A stretch of DNA of 64,000 nucleotides, taken from assembly GCF_029227915.1 (NCBI RefSeq), contig NC_079887.1:10540001-10604000 (forward strand), written 5' to 3'. This document shows positions 13,351-24,800 of the stretch, piece by piece. This DNA comes from Hydractinia symbiolongicarpus. Its lineage: Eukaryota > Cnidaria > Hydrozoa > Anthoathecata > Hydractiniidae. The translations under genes and the position numbers were made by a program. A model generated the notes under the pieces. It saw only the letters and a list, made by a program, of their open reading frames with translations. It was not told the origin of the DNA and made no database searches. Position 1 is the stretch's first letter, and every line of letters begins with the position of its first letter.

Positions 13351-16300
13351 TTAACAATATAAACAAATAATAATATACAAATAATGTAATAATACACACT
13401 AAAAAGTATAAACTTAAACTGTTAAGAAGTGTTTATATTTGCACTCATTCTCTACACGACAAGATGGCATTCGAAGATGACATTCTTCAATCCAACACAT
13501 AAAAAGTTCGATTGCACACACATCTATCATGAAGGTGTCACACAAACTCAGTCACCGTCTGTTATCAAGCACCTTTTCAAAAGCGTCAACGAATAGTCTT
13601 CAATGTTCCGCTCGACGCTTCTTGCACAACGCTTCACCGACTTCAACCGTCGCACAAATTTTGCACAAAAACAGCCCTATCGGCTTTAGCTCTCGCACAA
13701 ATCTGCACCAAGACGCATTATCGGCTTCGTCCCCTGCACAAAATCTGCACAACGGGCTTTAAAGTAAAGTGTATATTACAAAGTGTTTTTTTTTTCGTCG
13801 TAGAAAAGAAAGAAGAAATATAAAAATAAAAAATGGTTAAGACGAAGATTAATCGAATGGAAAAAATCAAGTTAATAACATGTAAATTAAATTACTAAAT
13901 AATAAAACATAAAATGATAGTATCCTTATAAATATTATAATATATATAATTCTAAATATTTTTGGTTTTGCTAATAATATTTGAACTCGATTTGTTCTGA
14001 TGCCGCGGTAATTGAAGTTCATGTATTTATTGTTTAATATAAGCGATGAGTATAATATGGCGTTTGCGATGTTCGCTTACTAGAAAGGTGAAAGTATTTA
14101 GGCAAAAGGGCGTGGAAGATAAACAGTGGAAGTTGTATTGCTAGAAGCTGTAAGATTGCTTTGTTAAAAGCTGTGGTAACAATTACATTTTTTTATTTAG
14201 ATGTTTTAAACGTTCCTGACAAATAACTAATAGTCATACACCGAAGCCGCAGCATGTATCATATATGTACAGAGAAGACCAAATGGCATATTTTGGAGGG
14301 TGTTTTCTTTGTACTTCTTCGCAGGGTTATTTTTTAGAATTTTTTAAATATGTTTAACTGTGCGATTCTAGCTTCTTGTTTTTACAGAGACATAAATAAT
14401 ATATTTACTTGATCATTTATTGTTCCAAACTTTAGGTTTATTAACATTTTCTCCTAAAATGTTTTTGTTGAACTTTTTACATTCTCATCAGAGTTTTATT
14501 TTGGTATTTAGCGCTTTTCTTGTTTTTTGTTTTAATTTATTTACATTCAATATTTCTACATTTGGTAAATTGCATTTGAAAATAATTCATCACAATTCAT
14601 CAAATCTTGTACTCCTAATTCTTTACCTTTTCCCATCTGTCCCTGATTTCTTAAATGTCGTTTCCTGGGATATAGGGTTTGGAAAAGGCCTGGATACTAA
14701 GTTTGGTGACTCATGGATTTGGGTGGTTTTATGCCATTTTTGTATGGGCTTTTTTTTTCCAAAGATTCAATTTATGTGTCGTAACTTTGTCAGGAATTGT
14801 CCAGAAATTTTCAGAATAATATCAAAATATCAGGAATTTCATCCATTTCTTTGACATGTCAGAAAAACCAAGAATGTTTCTTAGCTAAGTACCTTTTGAC
14901 CCGTTTTTTTAGCATGTTACAAAGAATGTTTTCTTCCTGCCACATTCATGAGGTTGAAGTTGTAATTAAAACACAGTAACCTCTAATTAACTCACACTTC
15001 AAAATGCGGACACCTCTGATTAACGTACAGAGTTCATTACGCCATTTGAATTATGGTTAAATTCTCATTAAAAACTTTCTAGAAAGCGGAGCGGTTATTA
15101 GATAGAAAATGATGCTACTCCTCTAATACGAAGGAAAATTTAAAAATAGTAAAATTTAGCTCTTATTCTGTTTTTTTTTTGCTAGCTTTTTTACCAACAA
15201 GCTTTTGTTGGTATGAACCAGGATTTCAAGCCTATCCTCCACGGTGCATTCTATTGTAATTATCTCTTTTTATCGAAAGAGACCGAAATATATTAAACAA
15301 GAAAGCCGGGCGGCTTAGAATCTGATGAACCGGTTGCAGAAAAAAAAAAATTCATGACAAGAAGTTTTTTCGTTCTCAAAAATAATATGAACAAAAGAAA
15401 AACAAGACCAAGCTGTGTTTTCCAGAAATAAATATAATCCAAGTCCTAATAAAAATAAATAATACATCGGTCTACTCGGTGCGTAAATACTTAAATAAAT
15501 ATATAATATGGTAAAAGAAGAATTTATACTGAAAGTTTTTCATTGGTTGCATACAACCGTTGCTACTTTAATTTGCGCAAAAATGTTTCTTTTTCTTTAA
15601 AAATGACTTCTAAAAATAACTAAATATTAACAAAAGAATACAAAGAAAATCTTTCATCTGCGAAAATAATGTTACGAAACTTTTTTATGTGTATTTACTT
15701 AAAAGATTGAAAGCAAGTTTCAGTTTTTTCAAACAAACCACTATTGTACATATTTCAAAATAATCATTCTTTATGGTTTTACTTATGCTTTTAGTCAATA
15801 CTCACAAACCTTGCTTATAAGAAAGAAATTTTTGGACTTCAGATCTAAATCTGGAACTGAATAAAAATTACAGGAAGCTGCTAACTGCTAAAGGTAGTGC
15901 TGAAACTTAAAAAAATGAAAATCTATAAAACAAAAATGTTACAACAAAGTATAGTAGAATAGAATATGAACATAAAAATGTTGTTTAAATTGCAGTGCAA
16001 TATTTTCATTCACTCTGATCTTGTTGATCTTCATCTGGTATTACTGACAGTAACTGTAAAGAGTTATCTCTGGAATCGTATGTTGAGTTTTAAAGCGATC
16101 ATTGTTTTAGCAAGCGATATCTTTTTCTTTATACACAAAAAAAAACAATTTTCAACAACAGAGGGTTTACAAATCAAGTAAATACCTCTTTTCGCTTTTA
16201 TCTTTAATTGTAAACATTACATACGGACCTCTTTTTCCAAATGTTCAGATTTGCATGACATGCATATCAGTTTGTTATTAAACGACTTTAAATCAACTAA

Positions 16301-16502
16301 ACCGATGGCGCATGGTGGTTATCTTAGAAGATACCAAGTCCATATTTGCAACGTGGATGTCATTTGCTTCAATTGGTTGGATCTTTGTAAATTGAACAGT
16401 TTTCAAAAGTTTTCTATTCATATATTATCCTACTGTAAGATCAGTCTTTTTATTGACTTACATTAACATGTGCATAAATGCAATTTTACAATGAATTTTA
16501 TA
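13351..16502. other. Region downstream of CLIP1, no gene recognised
   Basis: Probably CLIP1 3' UTR grading into intergenic DNA. AATAAA-like hexamers occur from about 13898. Around 13600-13760 a roughly 42-bp unit containing TCGCACAAATCTGCAC is repeated three times with divergence. The open frames here start at non-ATG codons and are AT-rich and hydrophobic, with no recognisable motif. Confidence 0.6.
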
Positions 16503-16661
16503 TCTATATTATAATACCCGTATACGTCTGTCCATCCGTCCGTCCGTCCGTCTGTCTGTCACGCAAAATGGTAGCTTAGCTGCGCAGGTAGCTAGACGCA
16601 CGCAATGCGGTATAGAAAGGACGGGCGAACCCCGTGGATTTTTCCACGGGCTAACGACTAG
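16503..16661 (+). mobile_element. Short non-autonomous Helitron, 159 bp
   Basis: The 5' end is TCTATATTATAATACCCG, preceded by A. The 3' end carries a CCGTGG-ATTTTT-CCACGG hairpin 8 nt before the terminal CTAG, followed by T. TC start, hairpin, CTRR end and A/T insertion site are the diagnostic Helitron architecture. A GTCC/GTCT simple run (16530-16560) lies near the 5' end. Related ends occur at 18263, 22483, 23027, 47111 and 49877. Confidence 0.85.
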
Positions 16662-16689
16662 TTCATTTATATTGTCAGTGCTTCCGTAT

Positions 16690-17361
16690 ACATCCACAAT
16701 ATAATTTGTTGTTTACTAAAAATTAAAGCTTTACCATCAAATGATGGTCTTTCAGTAATCTCGCCACTATGGGAATCCACAATATAAACATTTGCATGGC
16801 GACCACATGGATTATGGAGAATGATAAACCAGAAATTAGAAATAAAATACCATCATAATCTATTCCGCAACATAGTATTTCACTCATTACTACTATTTAC
16901 AAAATTGTCACCTCTTTCGCTTATAGCGCTACATAAATTATCTTTGATCATAACTGGTAGTTGCAGGTGTTCAACTTGAACATTCCGTGGTAATATTAGA
17001 CAAGACATACAACGCAAAGTGTTTTGAGATTTATATAACTCATCGCCTCTCTCAACAATATATTCTAGATCTTTTTTGTTTCAACGAGATACATCTTTAA
17101 AGTCTGAAAAAAAATGTTGTATAACGCTATGCAAATACATTGTACACCCCTTTTTCCACCAAACTTTTCATGACCCTGATTAAAAGAAGCTTGGATACAT
17201 TTTAGAATAGTGTATGGGCCAGGATTTACTTCCACATCACCACAAAGAAAACGAGAGAGAATTCGAAATGCTTTCGATAAGTGCATTTTCGTGAATTGAG
17301 ACTTTTCACGAGACAATGTGCATTGGAATGTGAAATTGAAATAGTTGCAAAAGCTGCACAA
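16690..17361 (-). pseudogene. Decayed 2A-peptide + C76-like (herpes tegument/OTU-type) cysteine protease of a mobile element
   Basis: The minus frame beginning at 17361 contains GDVEVNPGP (17215-17241), which satisfies the DxExNPGP consensus of 2A ribosome-skipping peptides. It is followed directly by SFNQGHEKFGG and GVQCIC. The F-Q-G ... F ... QC pattern is the N-terminal catalytic-Cys block of C76/herpesvirus-tegument-type proteases carried by several invertebrate transposons. Further along, after an apparent frame change in an A-run near 17085 and a stop near 16885, come ERGDELYKS and a His-containing stretch ending VYIVDSHSG (about 16770), which supply the His and Asp blocks. At least two frame breaks make it a relic. 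It abuts the Helitron at 16503-16661, but whether that element once carried it is unknown. Confidence 0.7.
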
Positions 17362-18262
17362 GGCTGGACGGGTATCTAACCTTTCTCCGAAATAAGTATT
17401 TCAGAGGAAAATGTCCATACCGAGGATACGTATCATCAAAAAAAAAGTATATCATACAGAAACGATATATAAGAATAAATAAGATAATATGCAGACCTTC
17501 TTCAAATTTTATTTTTCCTCAAACCCTGCTTTGATGAGAAAGACCGAATTTCACAAAGCGCTCGCGCCTCATTTGCCCTGATATTTGACATTGTTTCCTA
17601 AACACCTAGGGCACGCAAGAGTATTGACACGAGCACGGCAAATTCAAAAACACAGCTGAATTTAGAATCTGGTTGTTCACCAGATAAAAATCCAAAATAT
17701 CAACTATCAACTTCCTAAAATATTTGGTGGACAGAGTTTTTTGTACCAATTGTGTTTTTTTATTAGAGATACCAGTGCATCGTGCTAACATCTGTTAAGA
17801 ATACTTGTCATAGGTGCAACTGGGGACAAAGTTGTTTGCGGAAATAGGTTGTAGAATTTAATTTTGCGAAAAAGTATTACGATTTAGTAACCTTCACAGA
17901 AAAAATTGCGCCCTTGTTCTGTCTTTAAGGTACCCCCCTCCATTCCCTTTTCCGTTGCCATTTTGATTTACGGATGGCCCTGTAATAAGTCACTAAGAAA
18001 TGTTAATAGCATACTTCACGCAGCTTTTGTGAAGGATTTAAAGTGTTTATGTATTAAGACACGCCTGACTACCATTAATTAAGTAGGTTAACAATTTTTT
18101 TCATAATTAGGAAGGAGGTTCAGTGCGTGATTCGTGAACATGATTTTCTTCTACAAGAAATAGTAATTTATTTCGACAGGTATGCGGTATTTGAGCTCTG
18201 GGAGATTAATTTGCAATGATTTGCGGTTATTAAGAATACAAGCGCAAGAGAAAAAGAATGTC
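17362..18262. other. Intergenic, likely transposon-derived, no gene recognised
   Basis: Upstream (in minus sense) of the protease relic. A 61-codon minus frame at 17606-17791 has no motif I recognise. The remaining sequence is AT-rich with no further structure. Confidence 0.5.
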
Positions 18263-18384
18263 TCTGTAATAATAACCGTCGTTTGTCTGTTTCAGCGCAA
18301 AATTGTACCGTCGTAGCGAAACATGAAATGCAGGGATGCAAAGGACGGGCGAACCCGTGAATTTTTCCAGGGACTAACGACTAG
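18263..18384 (+). mobile_element. Short decayed Helitron, abutting another 5' Helitron end
   Basis: Begins TCTGTAATAATAACCGTCG and ends with a damaged hairpin (CCCGTGAATTTTTCCAGGG), then ACTAACGACTAG at 18384. The next base begins TCTATATAATAATAGCCG, a second Helitron 5' end inserted or arranged head to tail. The second copy has no convincing 3' end. Confidence 0.65.
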
Positions 18385-20120
18385 TCTATATAATAATAGC
18401 CGTTGTCTGCCTTTTGGTCAAAACTGAATTATGTACTAAAGCTAAAGCATTGTGGTGGTGTCGAAGTTGTGAATATATAGTGATAGGAATGATGGAGGAG
18501 GAAACCAAAATGAGAGAACAGAACCGGTATAAAATCGACTGGATTTTTGCAAAGTTGGAATTGTTCATATGGCGTTTAAACTAGTCCAGTGTGCTGCAAA
18601 TTTTGAAGTTCGTCCCCAAAATTAGTCCAAAGTTTACCCAATTTGAACGTGTTAACATTCCCTTGCCTATTGCGGACTTTATTTTGCTAGATCCAAATTG
18701 TGTCGAATGTTACTCACGTCAGCATTCTTCTAATATTCGTGGATTATTTCGTATAGCAGACGTGCTAAAAAGTGCGATCAGCGCGATTCAAACGCTGTTT
18801 ACCTAACATACTAAAAACGTTTTGGAGCGTACAGGTTGCGGGGAATTCGCGTGTTGATGCAAAGAAAGCAATTCTTTCAATATTTTGGTAAGGGTTTAAA
18901 GCTTGCTAACATATGCGAGATCTCATAATGCTTAAAAAAATTTTATTAACAATACATATGTAGCGACAGCAAGTCTCCAGTTCTGTTAAATGATTTCAAC
19001 TAACTTAGCTTAAGATATCAGGTCAAATTATCTTTGACAAACATTCCTGTGCCTTTGAGTATATTAAAACATTGCCAATAGGTGATATGAACAGAGAGTT
19101 GTGTTATGTACAGGTTGCTACCGCGTTGTTATGGAAAAAAAACGTTATAATTTAGTCATTTGTAACCATGGCAACAAAAGATTATTGAAATAACTTATCG
19201 TCATCGAACAAGAGATGTAATTACGCGATATGATTTTATGTTTACAAGTTGTTCATGTTATACAAAAAAAGAAATAAGAAGGAATTAAATGAGCGTTAAT
19301 TAGTTGTGAAATTAATTTTTTAAAATTCTTGTGCTTTGTCAGGCATCAACAAGGTGATATGGTGAATCACTTTACAAGAGTTCGTGTAGAGAACTCAGTT
19401 AGGATGTTGTTGTTGTTATTGTTGTTGTTATTGTTGTTGTTTTGTTATATTTACTGTTGTTTTTATTATTATTGATATTTTTCAACTATTTTTTTACTTT
19501 TTTATTACAGGGAAAAAAGTTTTCAGGGTGTTAAAATACGGTCGCCTTTACAGAAAGATTGGTTTAAAAGGTTTTACGAATCAACCAGGCTAAAACATAT
19601 TAATAGGTTCCATGTTCTTTTATAAGAACGTGAAAATTTCAGGCGAGTGTGAATGTGTTTTTATTACTATACCTTCTCAGCCTTCAATATTCTTATCCAT
19701 GTTTTTCAAAGAATAAAAATAAAAGTATTGTCAATTTACGGGTGATGATAAATAATATGAAAAATGGAAGACACAGATGATGTCAAAGTGATTTTATTTG
19801 TAAAAGTATGCATAGAAGTACAAGGAAAAAAAATATTGCAATTTAGTTTTTTCCTTGTCAATCTACACATTTTTTATCTATTCTGTTAACAATCTATGAA
19901 GGAGTTTAGACTAAATACGTTACTAATATGTTCTGAAGTATTTGCAAAGTTTCAGTCCTAACGTTCTTCAAGCCTGACCTCGTTACCTTGCGGTGTACTC
20001 AGTCACGGTAATCTTAATTAGTGGTCTTAATTTTACACTATTCGATAAAAATGGCATTTTAATATAAACAAATATTTTTTTAGAACAAAAAGTAAACACG
20101 TTGATTTGGCACAAGCAAAA
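18385..20120. other. Intergenic / possible 5' untranslated region of the 20121 ORF
   Basis: Holds a GTT/ATT simple repeat (about 19409-19445) and possible splice acceptors (TTTTATTACAG near 19510; TTTTTTTAG at 20083) that could join non-coding leader exons to the ORF at 20121. No other coding signal is convincing. Confidence 0.45.
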
Positions 20121-20828
20121 ATGGAAAACGCATACGAGAATAACAAAACATTTGAAAAAGAAATGACGCAGCAGGTGGAGACCAATGGGCAAACTATAAA
20201 CCCTACGGCTATTGAAGAAGAAGTACCAGAAATTCAAAATGAAATGCCTGAAATTAAAAAACCGAAAAGAAGTCGGAGTAAAAGAATAAAAACACACGTG
20301 AAAAGCATATTCAAAAAAGACAGAAATAAGTCAGTGACGTCATCTTCTTCGGAAGAGAGTAAAAAAGTGACTCCAAGCACAAGCATCAGTGAAATCAACG
20401 ACGAAGGAGAGTACACCACAACTCAAACATCTCCCGAAAAGAAAAGCACCCCGAGGAAAAAACGTTTTAGCTTCACGTTAGTTTTAGCAGACCCTAGCGG
20501 TAAAAGAAAGCAAAGAGATGCTAGCGGCAGCAATAACGACGCCGTTAGTCCGAGTGACGACATTGCATATGGTGACGTCACCATACCCAAGAACGCAGAA
20601 GAATCAACGGCTGTAATAATAACTCAAAATGAGACAAATTCAATACAAATAACTCAAGATACGATAAATGAAAAGGACGAATACACCAACATTCAAAATG
20701 ACGTTGAAAACCCCAAAATAGACAGTATCGATGTGCCAAATAAAACTGTTAATGCGCCGAAGTCAGACAGCTTTCCGAAGAAAGTATACCATCGATTCGT
20801 TAAAGTAGCCCTCTGCAGATATTATTAA
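20121..20828 (+). CDS. Hypothetical Lys/Ser/Thr-rich disordered protein, 235 aa
   Basis: Not recognised. A single open frame runs from the ATG at 20121 (AAAAATGG context) to TAA at 20828. The composition is that of an intrinsically disordered protein: acidic N-terminus, a basic patch around residues 50-75 (KKPKRSRSKRIK ... KSIFKKDRNK), a Ser run (TSSSSEESKK), a second basic block PRKKRFSFTLVLADPSGKRK near 115-130, then an Asn/Gln/Thr-rich half. No membrane segment or signal peptide is seen. The basic blocks could be nuclear-localisation or RNA/DNA-binding segments (inference). An acceptor-like TTTTTTTAG at 20075-20083 suggests an upstream leader exon. Base composition and codon use are richer in G/C than the flanks, supporting real coding. 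Confidence 0.65.
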   Translation: MENAYENNKTFEKEMTQQVETNGQTINPTAIEEEVPEIQNEMPEIKKPKRSRSKRIKTHVKSIFKKDRNKSVTSSSSEESKKVTPSTSISEINDEGEYTTTQTSPEKKSTPRKKRFSFTLVLADPSGKRKQRDASGSNNDAVSPSDDIAYGDVTIPKNAEESTAVIITQNETNSIQITQDTINEKDEYTNIQNDVENPKIDSIDVPNKTVNAPKSDSFPKKVYHRFVKVALCRYY

Positions 20829-21104
20829 TGTTATGATACCGGAATTGAAATATGTGTACCCGTAGCTTTTATTATAACTGACGAGACTGTACGAGTTAGT
20901 TCTATTTGAGGAACACGTTGCTTTGCTGATATACTTTGCTGACTTGTTTGTTATTCACGTTGATTTTAACGTCACCGGATTAAAATAGCCGGCGCTACTT
21001 GTGTACAGTTTTTTAAAAACAACATTAATTTTCCGTCTAGCTTCGTCGTTGTGTTTAACGCCATATTACCATCGTAATGCTCATCGTAACATGAAATATG
21101 TTAA
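20829..21104. other. 3' flank of the 20121 ORF
   Basis: Nothing beyond ordinary AT-rich sequence is seen. No clear AATAAA is present within the first 150 bp. Confidence 0.4.
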
Positions 21105-21363
21105 GATACACACCGGATAACTTGAACTTTCATTATCTCAAACTATTATCTTGGGTCCTTGAACTTTTGTTAATATTTTCTTTTAAAACTTGAACCTCGC
21201 CCTGTTGCCCCACCTCTTGAAAAAATCGCATTAACTGGAATTATAATCTTATTTTAGACTAAATTCGACTTAATGGGAACTTCGTTTAACTCAAAAATTC
21301 GTTAAGTCGAATTATATTTCTTTATTCCTCCTCGGAGTTTCGAGTTACCTGGAGTTAACTGAA
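21105..21363. mobile_element. Decayed relative of the 8107-8494 MITE
   Basis: Contains CCGGATAACTTGAAC, TTGGGTCCTTGAAC, CTTGAAAAAATCGC, AATCTTATTTTAGACTA and ends GAGTTACCTGGAGTTAACTG. The order and wording match the element at 8107-8494, but the left terminal repeat is lost. Confidence 0.7.
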
Positions 21364-22174
21364 TTTTATGAAAAGTTAAAAATGAATAATCTCGTGTGTT
21401 CGTTGACGAAAAATTAAAAAATTTTATTGCAACTTCATGACAGTTGACTGAATAAAACTCTGGTTAAGTGAATAAAACTCTGGTTGAGTTTGTTCGCTTT
21501 TAATAGATAATAGAGTTTCATCACAAAACCCTTTTGTTTTGTAAAACTCTTTTTTTTCGACCGTTTAAGCGATTTTTTTTGCTAAACTAACCGCGTAAAT
21601 GTATTTAGTTTTTTGGTCTGTAATTTACACATTTGTTTTCTGCGATTACCGTAAAAAATTTTCATAGGATTATGTTATGACATATTGTCTCATATTTCAT
21701 GGTCATACTCTGGAACTACCATCATAGCGTCTATTATTTATCCGGACAGTAAGAGCTTTCAATCACGGACAAATTAAAAATTATAAGCTAGCTAACGTTT
21801 ATGTAATTTTTAAACGTATATGTAAAGCACCATTCTGTTGAAGCATTAGATAGCATTATGCACTCCTATTCTTTTGAAGTTTTTATTTCATTTGGTATAT
21901 TTAATAATATCAATATTTATTTTTATGTTGGGGTTGTAGCTAGCCAGCTCTTTCACTACCTCGGCTAAAAAGTGAAAGTAGCCAGATGCAGTTTGGCTAC
22001 AATAATCTTCTTAATCAAATTTATTACTGTCATAAAAACGTATTCCGTATTTTTCTGTGTTTTTTATTTAAACCAAAGTTGGAATAAAGTTTTTTTTTGG
22101 AAAAGGGTATTACGCCTATACGTCTGTGCAACACCGCTGTACTAAGCGCCCAGCCCTGTGTCAAGATTAGTTTT
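21364..22174. other. Intergenic, no gene seen
   Basis: AT-rich. Two copies of GTGAATAAAACTCTGGTT (about 21449-21486) lie side by side. Otherwise featureless. Confidence 0.45.
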
Positions 22175-22470
22175 TTAACTTTCATAGAAACTTATTCCAT
22201 ATATAAAATAAAACAATATTGACCGATTGTTTTTGCTATGACGGGATAGCAACGCTAAACTATGTTTTCATTTCAGGGAAAGTTGCGGGAAAGTTATCTG
22301 CAATGTTGCGTGCACTTAACTCGATTTACGGCATACGGTATACTTGTACAAGAGTGCTCTACCTGAATGTATGCCACAGTTTCCGACTTGGTTAAGTGCT
22401 TCATCAAGCACTCAGCGTGGTGTTCAACACCGGGTTACGCAGTTATTGTGGATTAACATCGAACAGCCGG
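22175..22470 (+). repeat. Helitron-related dispersed repeat, copy A
   Basis: Shares the order TTAACTTTCA..AAACTTATTC, AATATTGACYGATTG, TTGCTATGRYGG, TTATTTCAG/CATTTCAG, GCATACGGTATACTTGTAC and a terminal hairpin (GGTGTTCAACACC) with copy B at 22737-23025. Both belong to the Helitron-type family of this window. Confidence 0.65.
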
Positions 22471-22482
22471 GTTCCCCGACTA

Positions 22483-23025
22483 TCTCTTTAATAATAGACG
22501 TCGTCTGTCTGTCTGTGTGTCCGCGAAAGCCACGTCCCGTTACGGGAACACACAATTTTGTAAATTACGCACCGATATCAAGTGCGATATATTTTTGCCG
22601 ACTTTGTTTTTACCGCTCGCGCGTAGTATACTAATCACGATGCCTTATTTTTTAAAAAACAATCCAAGATTTTTGCGATCAGAAAGAATCCAAGATTTTC
22701 GCGGCTGAATGAACGAAGGCCATTTTGAGTTTGAAAGTTAACTTTCACAAAAACTTATTCTGCAAAATAAATAATATTGACTGATTGTTTTGCTATGGTG
22801 GAGTATCAATGGTTTTTAGGCTCTGATTTTATTTCAGCTATCGTTGCGGAAAAGTTATTTTTTTAAAAATACGTTTCAGTCGCAACACTAGAATGGTGTA
22901 TGCGCTTTACTTGATTTATGACATACTGTATACCTGTACTAAAGCTCTTCACCTGATCGATAGCGCAGTTTACACCTTGACTTGTGGCTTACCCTGGCGT
23001 TTTGACGCCGGGTTTACCCCGCTAG
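22483..23025 (+). mobile_element. Helitron-like element (contains repeat copy B)
   Basis: Starts TCTCTTTAATAATAGACG after A, ends at CTAG (23022-23025) followed by T, with a GGCGTTTTGACGCC hairpin 11 nt upstream. The interior 22737-23025 is diverged copy B of the 22175-22470 repeat. No helicase or Rep ORF is present, so it is non-autonomous. Confidence 0.65.
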
Positions 23026-23026
23026 T

Positions 23027-23147
23027 TCAATATTATAATACCCGCATACATCTGCCTTTCACGCTAGAAGGTAACCGCAGAAGCGAGACACATGAAATGC
23101 GGTAAATAAGGGACGAACCCGTGGATTTATCCACGGGCCAACGACTA
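23027..23147 (+). mobile_element. Short non-autonomous Helitron, 121 bp, CTAA end
   Basis: Begins TCAATATTATAATACCCGC, one base after the CTAG of the preceding element. It ends with hairpin CCCGTGGATTTATCCACGGG, then CCAACGACTAA. Head-to-tail with the element at 22483-23025 and the same family as 16503-16661. Confidence 0.75.
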
Positions 23148-24487
23148 ACTTGTGAAAATTGTTGCATATTTCCTGTTATAAAATGAAATGTAACTAACAA
23201 AAATTTTGATCGGTTAAAATAAAACAAGATCTGCAACCAAAAAATTGGACACACATGAAAATCACTAAGCATCTATTAAACACTTTTAATAAAAAAACGA
23301 GTTTTCGCCAATTTTAGCAACAACCACGATATTAAGAAACGGTTACATCTAGCGTTGTTTGTATTTCAGTAGTTAATTACCACAAAGAAAATGTTATATT
23401 TTCACTTTTTATTTTGAATTTTGTATTCTCGCATAATTTTAAATTAAAACCGCGAAATTAAGTTTCGACGAAATGCACCCATCATGCAATCTACGGTGAA
23501 GAGCAAAGTCGGTGAAGAGCAAAGTGACGCACATTAAAAAATGTCGAAGTTTTAGGTCCGCGTCCGTCATTTTGGGTCGTAAACAGATTTATCGGTGTTA
23601 CCATAGGGCGGTATTTTTTAAGGCAATTTAATATCCACATACATGAAAACTCCGCTGTACACAAGATAACAAAATGCACTTCCACAAAACATCTGTACGC
23701 CAGGCCACATATTTTAATTCGCAAAAATGGGTTTTATGTAGGAAAAACAGACAGACTCGCATATCCTGTATTTTTGACGTATGCTTATCTGACATTGTTG
23801 TTTACAGTAGAGGTTTGCAGAACCAAACCCAACGTACTCCGATGTTTATTTGATTCCAAACTACATAACTCTCCACATGAGCATCACGCCACTTAATTAA
23901 TCCAAATGACGTAAATTGCTTTTCCTTGAAAAACACAGCGAACGTTGATCAACATGCGCTCGAATATTTTAAACAGACTGTTTTCAAGGAGATTTACGTT
24001 GCAGGATGAAGATTGTTAGGCCACATAGTAGTACACCAGACGTGGCCAAACCGCCATACCTTAATATAAAAAGAAATAAAATTTCATACCATTACATCAC
24101 CCTATCCTTTTTTTATGTCGACGGTACAACAGCACCGTATTGCCTGGACTAATATGTTAAGCTTACGGATTAACATTATAAAATAAAACCGCGAAAAAAA
24201 TTCCAATGTGCTTGAAACCCAGCCTAGTTATCATACACGGCATTGCATGCTCCAGTCTGGTCAACACCGCAACAATCTAAAGCTATTTAATCGTAATTTC
24301 AATAAATCAATAAAAAGGACAACATACCACATCATGGAGCGCATTTCATTTGAATGTAGCCACCATTTATATTTTGATACTTTATAAAATCGGTTCCGTT
24401 GAAACGCTTTAATGACGTCACGAGCTCTACAAAATGTTTAGATCGGATTCGTACACGACACACACAATAGTTATATTATATAATATA
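23148..24487. other. Intergenic, no gene recognised
   Basis: Contains a direct duplication of GGTGAAGAGCAAAGT (about 23494-23524). A 77-codon minus frame (23491-23724) overlaps it without recognisable motifs. Remainder is AT-rich. Confidence 0.45.
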
Positions 24488-24800
24488 ATGATTATTGAGC
24501 GAAGCAAAAGCAATTTAGTATGTGCGACTAGCTGTAAGCCACATCTTAAAGACATGATACTAAAGAGGCAAAACAATGATTAGTTAGCGAAGCAAAAACA
24601 CGTCAGTATACGCGACTAGCTGTAAGCCATATCTTGAAGACATGATACTAAAGAGGCAAAACAATGATTAGTGAGCGAAGCAAAAGCAATTTAGTATGTG
24701 CGACTAGATGAAGCCACATCTTAAAGACATGACACTAAAGAGACAAAACAATGATTAGTAGGCGAAGCAAAAACACGTCAGTATACGCGACTAGCTTACC
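24488..24800. repeat. 88-bp tandem repeat with alternating A/B units
   Basis: About 3.5 copies begin at ATGATTA (24488, 24576, 24663, 24751), spaced 87-88 bp. Units 1 and 3 carry AAAAGCAATTTAGTATGTGCG; units 2 and 4 carry AAAACACGTCAGTATACGCG. The array is therefore a 175-bp dimer repeated about twice. Shared blocks include CGACTAGCTGTAAGCC and GACATGATACTAAAGAGGC. Confidence 0.88.

Noticed and set aside
14420-14854. 144-codon plus-strand open frame downstream of CLIP1
   Set aside because: Starts at TTG, very Phe/Leu-rich as expected from T-rich DNA, no motif.
18385-18584. Second Helitron running from 18385 to a CTAG at 18581-18584
   Set aside because: No hairpin precedes that CTAG, so the 3' end is not supported.
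18591-18806. 71-codon frame
   Set aside because: GTG start, no motif, no splice context.
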